From a virus: 20,726 nucleotides of DNA. The notes under the pieces are model-generated. The model did no database searches. It saw only the letters and a program-made list of their open reading frames with translations, and was not told the DNA's origin. Of the stretch, positions 14,101 through 20,556 are shown one piece after another. The stretch covers positions 1-20,726 of the IMG/VR virus record IMGVR_UViG_3300021356_000212; one strand, written 5' to 3'. The position numbers and the translations under genes are program-made. The stretch's first letter is position 1; the number at the start of each line of letters is the position of its first letter.

Positions 14101-15591
14101 ATCAAAACTGACAAGTCCAACACGTCTTTGTCGTGACTCGTCCGAATCAATGCAAAGCAATGTAATCATCTGACTTTGATTGCTTTCGGGGTTGTATTGA
14201 TCAAACCTTCTCTTAGTTACCTTCCACAGCGTATTGCCGATAGCAAACCTTTCACCAAGCTGCATCGCATCATCAGCAGCAATCTGTGCTGCAGTAACAG
14301 TTGCGTTAATGTCGTCAACATTTTCGCCTCCCCTGTTATTACTCCGTTGATACTTGCCTTCAGGTATCTCGCTTGGATCAATATCAAAAATTAACTGATC
14401 ACCCGCTCTGACATCCACTTCAGCTCGCCGCTGCCCAGGATAATTATCGTCAACAGTAATTACGCTGCCATTGGCCTTGATTAACTTAACAAGGCCCATA
14501 CGAGGGCTGTACTGCCGACCTTCTCCTTCTTGGTCCTGCTTGCGTACTTTCTTCAAAAGATCCTCTTTTCCAATATCTACATTAAGGTCTTTGTCTCCAA
14601 CAATTTTTATACGACGCAAAGTTAGTGCATAAGCTTGGCTATTTTCAGTACCATCAGGAATACTAACGGTTTCATAGTTTACTCGATAACCGTTTCCGTT
14701 TGGAATCGCGCCAAACATCCCAAAACTGGTATTGTTTGCAGGGGAATAGGCATGGCAAAAATCTGTAGTTTCATCAGCGATATTGCTGGGGCACAAAAAC
14801 ATGTCGTCGTCATTGCCAGCACCTTGCGTGGGATTTCCGCTAGTTTTTCCGCCTTGCGTTCCATAAACTAAATTGCCTCCCCTTATGCGCTTATTGCCGG
14901 AAACGGTCGTATTTTTTTTCCAGTAAAAAGCAAAAAAGTCATTATGAATGATGTCTAAAGCGTTATTGCCAAGGAAAATACCCTCAAGGCTTGGTGGTTC
15001 AATACCGTCAGGCGCTATCCCATCATCAAAACCCTGCTCACCCACCACAAACATCATCTTGGCCCGCTGTTGCGTTCCATGACTAAACATCCGTGACCAA
15101 ACAAGCTTTGGCGTGACAAGCATCCCGCCCGTTTTAGTGGCCTCGTCGTAGAGGCCAAAAATAATTGGAATTGGTGCGCCGTAATCTGCTAGTTCGTTAA
15201 GCGTGTCAAAGCCCCGGCTTTGCGTAAAACGATTGCCAGCGTTTACGCTTCCCAGATCAAGCTGCGACCGCTTTGATGCCTCCGGCATCTTGGGTTTTGG
15301 CGTCAGCAGGTATGAGACACCAGTCAGCACAAGGCTAATGGCAATGCTTATAAGCGCAGCAGTGAATGGATCTCCATTGACTACATCAGGAATATGGTCA
15401 TACTCAGCCGGACGCACCAAGCCCTTACGCCGCACCTCAGCAGCAAACTTTCGATATTCCTCTTCCGTTATCCCAATCGTCTTGATTAACTCTTTCTCGT
15501 ACGGAAGCAGTGGTACGTCGGAAACAGTTGGACCGTAGACCACTGCACCCTTTTTAGTCCCCGATTGACGTACAAGATTCCCGTCTGCCAT
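11197..15591 (-). CDS. Tail tip / host specificity protein, gpJ-like with gpI-like N-terminus
   Basis: This is a 1464-residue protein, the largest in the window, in the position of lambda J: after the L- and K-like genes. Residues about 75-97 are a hydrophobic segment (DPFTAALISIAISLVLTGVSYLLTPKPK) followed by TLNELADYGAPIPIIFGLYDEATKTGGMLV (to about 155); this resembles the end of gpI, which is often fused to J in other phages. The rest is mainly beta, with a late stretch LNLRAGSYIKVITTSS (residue about 1335) typical of J-type tip proteins. The start is uncertain. ATG at 15591 lacks a Shine-Dalgarno and makes a 106-nt overlap with the NlpC-like gene; an in-frame GTG at 15546 preceded by AAGGG would cut the overlap to 61 nt. 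The stop overlaps the next ATG (TGATG). Confidence 0.85.
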   Translation of the reverse strand: MADGNLVRQSGTKKGAVVYGPTVSDVPLLPYEKELIKTIGITEEEYRKFAAEVRRKGLVRPAEYDHIPDVVNGDPFTAALISIAISLVLTGVSYLLTPKPKMPEASKRSQLDLGSVNAGNRFTQSRGFDTLNELADYGAPIPIIFGLYDEATKTGGMLVTPKLVWSRMFSHGTQQRAKMMFVVGEQGFDDGIAPDGIEPPSLEGIFLGNNALDIIHNDFFAFYWKKNTTVSGNKRIRGGNLVYGTQGGKTSGNPTQGAGNDDDMFLCPSNIADETTDFCHAYSPANNTSFGMFGAIPNGNGYRVNYETVSIPDGTENSQAYALTLRRIKIVGDKDLNVDIGKEDLLKKVRKQDQEGEGRQYSPRMGLVKLIKANGSVITVDDNYPGQRRAEVDVRAGDQLIFDIDPSEIPEGKYQRSNNRGGENVDDINATVTAAQIAADDAMQLGERFAIGNTLWKVTKRRFDQYNPESNQSQMITLLCIDSDESRQRRVGLVSFDNVVKPNKDFIGDESGVGAAFYPITSVATGLVRNNRPAVVTEIGLRSRVFQRLNGLCSFNAVPTSDELDDFDDEEVTVRSGTYTGTIKRSSVFQVFVRQAGLNASGEAFRFSRIDIYFAVTGSKPVDQYNFIRFTHPQDLPPTELEYKFIGIPASELRVLGDETEIIRLSASVSDESTDLLRMSADVAGLGRFGVAVAGVRMRKSQIKINKEFIRKPRVVTGQTTSNKPQNVERKLVLPQDQDGSIKVAISFAREANISNSSAIVSGKNGAFFHTIFGSCDDDPINEGGIKVLQTREKLSSTKWIAVKWTVRKTRLPSTHYAHVSNGVTFTWAFVSCNIVGSSDGYSIGETIEFKRGLGATSGSTSAYTSSNPFVPNNPGGTMTFSGQRYRIVDIDTREFSVGRAQAYYYELFGHAANLNVGESKTIIRNFPNGPKKIKLEMTATVKEQVDHFSGETKGWNHPATPISVVQDSDTTGPWRVGDIQDDLVTVSADNPYITSYTEVGFRYVVGDVGREAEPTVFTGETEFESQSQYADLSLYRELVQKSNESEPEHSIVYVNEVVPNAIVPAYNNLTISGLSLKASRNFTSLDQMRCWLGSGLHVKRLHPDLNVYNLEGLNANGKASGPSNLFTDLVFYMLTNQLGGAGGLLKMSESNPFLLDVEDFKETSRFLYAQKLFFNGVLGDRANLRQYITDTAPYFLCNFVIMDGKFSLKPAIPHMADSGQINLGPVPIEQLFTAGNILEDSYKLEYLRSEERRPFKAVMRYRQEIKNKLPQEKVVEVKLPGQEGLLPQEQFDLTQFCTSERHAIQVAKYFLGIRKLVTHTISFSTTVHGLNLRAGSYIKVITTSSPYSSANNGTISSTGTVTSVQDMPDGQYSVSFFKTNSEDVEDGIMEVSNGTVSDSTFHDSVFTVKNERVSQNVYIVEQLTFSQEGTVDIVASEHPCDDDGVSELAKLVASETSVIAVRS

Positions 15592-15854
15592 GTGACTGCA
15601 AATGCCCAGGATTGCTGCGGTAACAGCAGAATATCCCCATCATACTGAGGTCGATCTACACGGGAACCCCAGCGCATAAGGTCTCGACAGATCTCCCACT
15701 TACTTGCCTCGTACCAAGATTGCTTGAACGGTGGCGCTTCAACGCCCATCCGCTCCAATGCTTGATAGCACATGTGGATGCAGTCGATATGGCCGTCACT
15801 GCCGTCAGCGCCGAAGCGATACGGCATTCCGATTAGATCACTGCAGTCGGACAC
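15486..15854 (-). CDS. NlpC/P60-like tail tip protein (gpK-like), catalytic His not apparent
   Basis: This protein has about 122 residues from a GTG at 15854; alternatives are a TTG at 15878 (130 residues) and ATG at 15827 (which would cut into the conserved SDLIGMPYRFG). The gene between L-like and J-like proteins is normally K, a cell-wall peptidase at the tail tip. The sequence supports NlpC/P60: SDLIGMPYRFGADGSDGHIDCIHMCYQALERMG, with the nucleophile Cys in DC, and GDILLL in place of the usual 'GDlvlf'. At the position of the usual His ('HVGIY') the protein has QTGILYV, so the second catalytic residue seems to be Gln, which suggests either a shifted active site or a non-catalytic structural role. 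It overlaps the L-like gene by 17 nt and J by 61-106 nt. Cyanophage homologues with the same feature may exist. Confidence 0.75.
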   Translation of the reverse strand: MSDCSDLIGMPYRFGADGSDGHIDCIHMCYQALERMGVEAPPFKQSWYEASKWEICRDLMRWGSRVDRPQYDGDILLLPQQSWAFAVTWQTGILYVNRGLKRVQWSTVQLFPTYHCFRTRKS

Positions 15855-16344
15855 TGTTGCTAATCGGCAAGTTGCCAACCATGCGCTGCGTCAATGATCG
15901 CCTTGGTACGTCCGTTCCAACAGCATCTAGGACAGAACTTAGCTCAAGATTAAGCGAAACATTATCCCATTGTCCGCCAGTGACAACGCCAGTGTAAGTG
16001 TGAACAACACTGGCACTTGGGCTACTTACTGTTAAGTCCGTACCAGGGTCCGTGTTCTCAATAATTAATACCTGAACCATCATTCGATAACTTTCTTCAA
16101 TTGCTTTGACGCTCCAAGATCGAGTGAGATCGTTGTTTGGAAAAACCACAGCGGCCTCAAGGCCATCACCCGTGCGATTAACGGTTACACCAGAGAAGCC
16201 AAACGGCACAAACTGAAAAGCTGCGTTTGTACCATCAGCTCCCGTATGCATCATGTTCTTACCAATAAAAAAGTTTTGAAAACGGAAGTCAGCGCTGCCG
16301 TCAACCACAATCTGCAAAGCATGTCCAAAAGCAAACTGCGTCAC
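15838..16344 (-). CDS. Minor tail protein, gpL-like (DUF1833-type)
   Basis: This is a 168-residue protein. It begins MTQFAFGHALQIVVDGSADFRFQN, and shows ATG overlap with the tape-measure stop (ATGA, 16344-16341). The core contains FVPFGFSGVTVNRTGDGLEAAVVFPNN, then WSVKAIEESYRMMVQVLIIE, and the C-terminal part (YTGVVTGGQWDNVSLNLELSSVLDAVGTDVPRRSLTQRMVGNLPISN) with the pattern 'r.l....vg.lP..n.v.l' that ends many phage L-type and DUF1833 tail proteins. In lambda, gpL follows the tape measure and gpM and is part of the tip complex. No Cys is present, so a gpL-type iron-sulfur centre, described for lambda, is absent here. The assignment rests on position plus this C-terminal pattern. Confidence 0.6.
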   Translation of the reverse strand: MTQFAFGHALQIVVDGSADFRFQNFFIGKNMMHTGADGTNAAFQFVPFGFSGVTVNRTGDGLEAAVVFPNNDLTRSWSVKAIEESYRMMVQVLIIENTDPGTDLTVSSPSASVVHTYTGVVTGGQWDNVSLNLELSSVLDAVGTDVPRRSLTQRMVGNLPISNSVRLQ

Positions 16345-18656
16345 ATTCCGACCCTCTTACGAGTGCTGCTGCTCATTTGCAACCGCTTCAACGTTTGCTG
16401 CTCACCCTGTTTAGCACCCTGATTAGCAGCTTGCCTCATGCCAGCTTGGAACTGATCAGCAGTTACATAATCAACGCTGTTGATACGTTCCACGGTGTAG
16501 CGAACGTCGATTGGTGCAGCAACTGCTGTTCCGCCACCTTCGCTCATAGCTCCACTGCCACCACCGTTTTCAGGAATAACGGCAGAACCGCGAGCACCAC
16601 GCGAGTAACGCGCCATGCTTTCACGCATCTTGCTTTCGGGAATGATGTACTCAGACTCTCCGCCTTCACCGACAAGAGCGCGAGTAGGACCAGAAACATA
16701 GCCGCCTTCAGCGAATGAAGTATTGGCTCCGACTCCCGAATACTGCTCAATAGCGTCCAGATTCAAACTATCACCTTCATTTCCACCACCCATTCCGGCA
16801 AACAACCGGGCAACGCCAATCGCGATGTACGTCGCAATCATTTGTGCAGCCTGCTGAGCCAACACATCAGCAATGCTCTTCAACATGTCCGCAAAGACTT
16901 GCTTAACGCTTGTCGCTCCAGTGACAAGGTTCTGCATTCCGTTGACAAGCGAGTTGCCAATCGCGTTGCCGATGCCTTGAGACACCTGAACAGCGTGCTG
17001 CTCAAGGTTGTTCAAACTCTCAATCGACTGCTTAATAAATTGATTAAGAGGGCTATTCTCTGCAGAGATTTGCCGCATCAAATCACCGATCTGTCCAAGT
17101 TGTGACTCGGACATTCGGCCTTTTCTGAGTTTGCGCAGTTTTTCTTCAATCCGAAGACGTTCTCTTTCGGCCTCGCTAGTTGCCTGGCTTAACGCAAGTT
17201 GATACTCAAGGTCTGCAACAGTGTCGTCAAACACTTCTTGACGCATACGTTGCTCTTCTGTGATCTGACGCTCAATTTCACGGTGAGCAGCTAGCTTTTC
17301 AGTGGCTTTAGCGATGTTGATAGCCTCTATTTCGCGCTGATCCGTAACACCAATAAGTGCTTCTTTACGGCTTGCTTCGATTTCAGCTATTTTCTGCTCG
17401 CCTTGCAAGCGAATAACCAATTGAGTATCGCCAAGAGCTTCAGCAGCTGCGATTTGATCCCTGAATCGAGAAATCTCAAGAACTTTCTGACGCTCTTCCT
17501 CAAGCTTTGCTAATCGTTTCAGCAATCGGTCTTCTTCTCTTGCCGCTTTGTCGCCTGTTGCTCCCTTGACAGCAAATCGCCGCCGGTCTGCAGCTGTTAC
17601 AGGAATTTGAGCAGTGCTAGTGACTTTTGGGCCAAACAGCTCTAAAAGCTCTAGTTTCTCTGCTGGCGACAACACTCCGGCCCTGCCACTCTTGCGGGCT
17701 GCGACAGCAGCTTCAAACTCTTTATCGCCAGCCAAGTCTTTACTTAATGCTGCAAAACGCCCAGAAGCAGTGATGCCACCTAAGACTTGATTGACAATTT
17801 TTAAAAACTCATTTAGAGGGCCGGAAACTAACGCAAACAACTGAGTCGTCAGCTCGCCCCACAAACGTGTCGTTTCGTCTGTTGTTTTGCCTAGCTCCTG
17901 CAAGGAACGAACGCCTTCATTGCCAATTTTGCCAGTTAGCTCTTCCGTCAAAAGAGTTGCTAATTCTTCTACTCTGCCTAACTCTTCAAGAACAGCTGCA
18001 CGCTCTTCAGCTGCAGCACTGCTAAATAAAGACTTCTCGCGCATAAAATCCAGCGCACCACCTGTCGAATTAAGTGCCTGGCCAGCTGTTGTAGCAGCTT
18101 GTGCAAATGCTTCAAATTGAGACACCACTGCTGATGCAGCGATGGATCCGCCAAGCCCTCCAAACGCTCCACCAATGCCACCAGCAAGCGCTTGAGCTGG
18201 TCCACCGCCAAATAACAACGGAAAACCAGCACCCGTAGCAATGTCTTGGAATCTGCCTCCACGCCTGCCTTGTCGTCTGACGCCGCTAGAGGCAGCTTTT
18301 ACTGCAGACCTAGCTTGACGCTCTAGCTGACTCGCTATTTTCTGCTGGGCTCTTGCCTCTTGTTCTACGATTTTAGTCCTTTGTTTTGCAGTTGCTAGAT
18401 TGCCTTTATCAATAGCTTCTGCAGCTTTTTTTAGCTGAAAACTTGCTTTGTCAAGCTTAACTCCCTGCTCTTGCAGCTTTCTTACTTGATCTCCAACATT
18501 GCGCAGCCTAACCATTGCTGCCGCACGCTTGTCTGCATTAACTGCAGATTTTTTTTCAGATTTACCTATATTTGCCGTAGCAGATTGTATTTTCTTTAAT
18601 TCGCGCTCGATCTGCTGACTATTAAGCTTGATATTGACTTCGTACTCAGCGGCCAC
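16341..18656 (-). CDS. Tail tape measure protein
   Basis: This is a 771-residue protein, started by GTG at 18656. The features are those of tape measures. There is a helical N-terminal third with long Lys/Glu/Ala-rich stretches (residues about 10-130). A Gly/Ala-rich hydrophobic segment at about 137-195 contains FPLLFGGGPAQALAGG. A long charged coiled coil follows (about 375-520, for example LLKRLAKLEEERQKVLE). A second hydrophobic part comes at about 585-640 (VLAQQAAQMIATYIAIGVARLFAG). The C-terminal motif TRALVGEGGESEYIIPESKM (about 658-677) is very common near the end of siphovirus tape measures. The protein fixes tail length and may pass through the tip into the host envelope. At the usual 0.15 nm per residue it would span about 115 nm, an estimate only. 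The gene follows the GT chaperone across a 27-nt gap filled by a hairpin, and couples to the next gene by ATGA. Confidence 0.9.
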   Translation of the reverse strand: MAAEYEVNIKLNSQQIERELKKIQSATANIGKSEKKSAVNADKRAAAMVRLRNVGDQVRKLQEQGVKLDKASFQLKKAAEAIDKGNLATAKQRTKIVEQEARAQQKIASQLERQARSAVKAASSGVRRQGRRGGRFQDIATGAGFPLLFGGGPAQALAGGIGGAFGGLGGSIAASAVVSQFEAFAQAATTAGQALNSTGGALDFMREKSLFSSAAAEERAAVLEELGRVEELATLLTEELTGKIGNEGVRSLQELGKTTDETTRLWGELTTQLFALVSGPLNEFLKIVNQVLGGITASGRFAALSKDLAGDKEFEAAVAARKSGRAGVLSPAEKLELLELFGPKVTSTAQIPVTAADRRRFAVKGATGDKAAREEDRLLKRLAKLEEERQKVLEISRFRDQIAAAEALGDTQLVIRLQGEQKIAEIEASRKEALIGVTDQREIEAINIAKATEKLAAHREIERQITEEQRMRQEVFDDTVADLEYQLALSQATSEAERERLRIEEKLRKLRKGRMSESQLGQIGDLMRQISAENSPLNQFIKQSIESLNNLEQHAVQVSQGIGNAIGNSLVNGMQNLVTGATSVKQVFADMLKSIADVLAQQAAQMIATYIAIGVARLFAGMGGGNEGDSLNLDAIEQYSGVGANTSFAEGGYVSGPTRALVGEGGESEYIIPESKMRESMARYSRGARGSAVIPENGGGSGAMSEGGGTAVAAPIDVRYTVERINSVDYVTADQFQAGMRQAANQGAKQGEQQTLKRLQMSSSTRKRVGM

Positions 18657-18658
18657 GA

Positions 18659-18687
18659 CTAACCCGAAGACATTGCCTTCAGGTTAG
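18659..18687 (-). promoter_or_regulatory. RNA hairpin between the chaperone extension and the tape measure start
   Basis: The minus-strand RNA can pair 18687-18677 with 18669-18659 over 11 pairs around a 7-nt loop (18676-18670). One pair is a G-U wobble (18665/18681) that would be an A-C mismatch in plus-strand RNA, so a role in minus-strand RNA fits. The TAA of the chaperone extension (18686-18684) lies in the first arm and the tape measure GTG (18656) begins 2 nt after the second. There is no T-run, so it is unlikely to be a terminator. It may set the ratio of chaperone to tape measure translation or be an RNA-processing site. Confidence 0.6.
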
Positions 18688-18914
18688 CGCACACGGCGAT
18701 ATTGAGCCTGCTGACGACTTCGCTCGATCTCCTTCTGTTCCCGATCAGACTTGACCGAGCAGTAAGCGCTCCAAGCAATCAGCTCTTCCATCGACATGCT
18801 GGCTCGAAGCTGAGCCAATGTCATGCCTAGCTTTTCAGCAATAAAGAACTGCAGGAACAGGAAGTGATCCTTATCAATCCTTGCTTTTAAGATCGTCTGC
18901 TTCTTCCACCTCAT
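18684..18914 (-). CDS. gpT-like chaperone extension, probably made by +1 frameshift from the upstream chaperone
   Basis: This frame is +1 to the gpG-like gene and overlaps its last 40 nt. The sequence from ILKARIDKDHFLFLQFF through IAEKLGMTLAQLRASMSMEELIAW to the basic end has the pattern of gpT domains, which are helical and bind the tape measure. Without the frameshift it would need to begin at the ATG at 18914, which has no clear ribosome site. The likely shift is at GAT CTT AAA AGC (18894-18883): tRNA-Lys on AAA can slip by one base to AAA because four A are present, and zero-frame stop TGA follows 4 codons later. The product would be a GT fusion of about 187 residues (19245-18684). In lambda the homologous shift is -1; +1 and -2 are known in other phages. 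The stop TAA lies in a hairpin arm. Confidence 0.75.
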   Translation of the reverse strand: MRWKKQTILKARIDKDHFLFLQFFIAEKLGMTLAQLRASMSMEELIAWSAYCSVKSDREQKEIERSRQQAQYRRVR

Positions 18915-19245
18915 CCATGCTCTGCATCTTGGACATGATGTCCAGCACAATGCTCAGAGGCAGGCGGTTGCGAATCTTGGCACGGTCGCCGTCCGAAAAG
19001 ATCCGATTGCCAGCTTCGTCTTCTGCTTTGCGAATGACCATCTGAATCGCAAAGTCCAAATTGTCCTCAGACGCACCAATGTTCAGCGCTTTCAATGAGT
19101 TGTTGATCGCATCGCGATCAGCAATCGTCAAAGGCTTCCAATACAGCTTAAGAACGACTTCCTCACCGCTTTTAATCGTGTAGCTGCTGCGTTGCTCAAC
19201 GCTAAACGCTTGACACAACTTGTCGATTGCGCGTGCTTCAGCCAT
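18874..19245 (-). CDS. Tail assembly chaperone, gpG-like
   Basis: This is a 123-residue protein from ATG 19245, in the position right before the tape measure where siphoviruses place their G chaperone. It has a short beta N-terminal part (SYTIKSGEEVVLKLYWKPLTIADRD) and then helices (INNSLKALNIGASEDNLDFAIQMVIRKAED, LPLSIVLDIMSKMQSM) with an acidic end (DEVEEADDLKSKD), consistent with tail chaperones that coat the tape measure before tube polymerisation. About 10 codons before the stop lies a frameshift-prone CTTAAAAG that leads into the gpT-like frame. The protein alone, made in excess, and the longer GT fusion would be the two chaperone forms. It starts 28 nt after the gp10-like stop, with no strong Shine-Dalgarno. 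Confidence 0.8.
   Translation of the reverse strand: MAEARAIDKLCQAFSVEQRSSYTIKSGEEVVLKLYWKPLTIADRDAINNSLKALNIGASEDNLDFAIQMVIRKAEDEAGNRIFSDGDRAKIRNRLPLSIVLDIMSKMQSMDEVEEADDLKSKD
18883..18894 (-). other. Predicted +1 ribosomal frameshift site
   Basis: The minus-strand zero-frame codons are GAT-CTT-AAA-AGC. A +1 move gives ATC-TTA-AAA-GCA and enters the gpT-like frame; a -1 move would meet TAA at once. Both P-site candidates can re-pair: Lys AAA to AAA in the A-run, or Leu CTT to TTA. The zero frame ends at TGA (18876-18874), followed directly by TAA in the same phase. Confidence 0.6.
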
Positions 19246-19273
19246 AAAACTCAGTCAACTAGCACAATATAGC

Positions 19274-19747
19274 TTATCCCAGGCGCACAGATGCAAATGC
19301 TTTGTCTAGATCATGAAACAAGCCCGTATCTCTGCCGGTCTCTGTATAAATCTTGTACCAACGCGGACCATTAGGTGCTGTGCTTCGCTGTGGAGGTCTA
19401 GCTTCTCCATAGGTTTTACCGTCAATTTTGGCCTGCGGATTATTGACCGCATATCCTGCATAATCAGCCAGGTTGCCGATATAGAGGGGACTGTTAATCG
19501 GAATCTTTAGAGCAGGACGTTTCTGAAAACTCCGAGAGGTCGGCATGTTTTCATCTTCCCAATCACGCTGATTGCTAACGACTGGTTTAACCGGTCTAGG
19601 GCTTAACTCCCACAACTCACCAAAGTTTCCAGTCCACCAAGGACCAGCTTTTTGCAAGCTAAACACAATCTCTGGACCAGCAGCTGCCCGTCCATCTTCA
19701 ATCAACTTGCGAATATCGTTCGTTAGCTCGCTGATCGGCTTGGCCAT
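19274..19747 (-). CDS. HK97 gp10-like neck/tail-completion protein
   Basis: This protein has 157 residues from the ATG at 19747, which overlaps the previous TGA as TGATG; a GTG directly before it (19750) would add one residue. A helix near the N-terminus (SELTNDIRKLIEDGRAAAGPEIVFSLQKAGPWWTGNFGELWEL) is followed by a long loop, then PLYIGNLADYAGYAVNNPQAKIDG. The 'W.TG.f...w', then 'y...l.N...YA..ve.G' layout is characteristic of HK97 gp10-type proteins, which join the head-tail neck to the tube. The C-terminal helix DLDKAFASVRLG also fits. It lies just after the tail terminator, whereas in HK97 it is before it, so the two may be swapped. Confidence 0.65.
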   Translation of the reverse strand: MAKPISELTNDIRKLIEDGRAAAGPEIVFSLQKAGPWWTGNFGELWELSPRPVKPVVSNQRDWEDENMPTSRSFQKRPALKIPINSPLYIGNLADYAGYAVNNPQAKIDGKTYGEARPPQRSTAPNGPRWYKIYTETGRDTGLFHDLDKAFASVRLG

Positions 19748-20172
19748 CACACCGCAGTAAACAAGCAGCTAACCACGCTGACAAAATGACTGTTATTTTC
19801 CTGCGTGACAGCAGTAGGGCCGCTGATCTGACCAACACGTGGCACCACAGAATAAGTGTCCGTGTAGCCAGAAGCATTTACAGAGGTTAAACCGTCAATA
19901 ACTGACTCTGCAATCGCAGCTGCTGCAGCACTTCCCTTGTCTCTTGGCGTAAAAATACCGCATTGCACCGTTCCAGCGTATTGATCAATCGCTGCACCGT
20001 GAGGCTGGATCGTTGACTGATCAAAGTTGATCGACACCATTACATACTTCTTATCCTTGCCAGGCGTTGTAAACGGCATGTTGTCAAACACCACTGAAAC
20101 TGTGGCATCCGCGTCTGTCACTGCAGTGTTGATCGCAGTTTCAAGTGCAGCTCTAGCGTTTACAAGCGTCAT
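19747..20172 (-). CDS. Tail terminator protein (gpU-like)
   Basis: This is a 141-residue protein. It opens with a helix (TLVNARAALETAINTAVTDAD), then strands with the 'vvfDNmPF' motif (ATVSVVFDNMPFTTPGK), and 'KKYVMVSINFDQSTIQPHGAAIDQYAGTVQCGIFTPRDKGSAAA'; this is the pattern (vi.w.n.pf.p..g..yv.v.......q..l......r..G.v.v.if.p.g.G...a) of the tail terminator family, which caps the tube and docks the tail to the head. A helix follows with AIAESVIDGL. The start ATG overlaps the preceding stop (TGATG) and its stop overlaps the next start, so it is made in coupled translation with its neighbours. Confidence 0.8.
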   Translation of the reverse strand: MTLVNARAALETAINTAVTDADATVSVVFDNMPFTTPGKDKKYVMVSINFDQSTIQPHGAAIDQYAGTVQCGIFTPRDKGSAAAAAIAESVIDGLTSVNASGYTDTYSVVPRVGQISGPTAVTQENNSHFVSVVSCLFTAV

Positions 20173-20555
20173 CAGAACACCACCCGAATCATATAAAGGT
20201 ATTCCTGACCGCCTCTAAAAGTGCGAATGTCTTGGATTTTGGTGGCACGTGACGCCCCATCAAACGTCAACGAGATCTCGTCTTGCAGGTTGGCTTGGTT
20301 GTCTCCAATCTGATCAGGCGTTATGTAAAGCCGAGCCGTATTTTCCTGATACCCGCCTTCTTCATCAGAAACAATAAATTCAACGGGAGCTTTGAAGCTA
20401 TAGCTTGTGTCAGTGCTGGTTACAGCACCAGTCGCCACGTTGTACGTTGCAGACGCTTTCTTTGTGTAAGTGATTGACGTATCAAGTGACGTGCCAAGAT
20501 CCTTGACTACCGACTTGGCAACGTTCTTGAACAGACTGTCAAGTTGACCAGCCAT
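20172..20555 (-). CDS. Head-tail stopper / head closure protein (probable)
   Basis: This is a 127-residue protein. An N-terminal helix (LDSLFKNVAKSVVKDLGTSLD) is followed by a beta-rich barrel-like region (ITYTKKASATYNVATGAVTSTDTSYSFKAPVEFIV), a linker with a Gly/Glu loop (SDEEGGYQEN) and a second beta part (ARLYITPDQIG to EYLYMIRVVF). This matches the usual layout of phage stopper proteins ('y....Yd..tg....t......v.a.v'). Position between a gp6-like adaptor and the tail terminator supports the call. It starts one base after the stop of the adaptor gene and ends TGATG with the terminator gene. Confidence 0.7.
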   Translation of the reverse strand: MAGQLDSLFKNVAKSVVKDLGTSLDTSITYTKKASATYNVATGAVTSTDTSYSFKAPVEFIVSDEEGGYQENTARLYITPDQIGDNQANLQDEISLTFDGASRATKIQDIRTFRGGQEYLYMIRVVF

Positions 20556-20556
20556 C

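Noticed and set aside
16377-18120. Plus-strand open frames opposite the tape measure
   Set aside because: Long helical genes with many GCx and CTx codons leave open antisense frames; no coding evidence.
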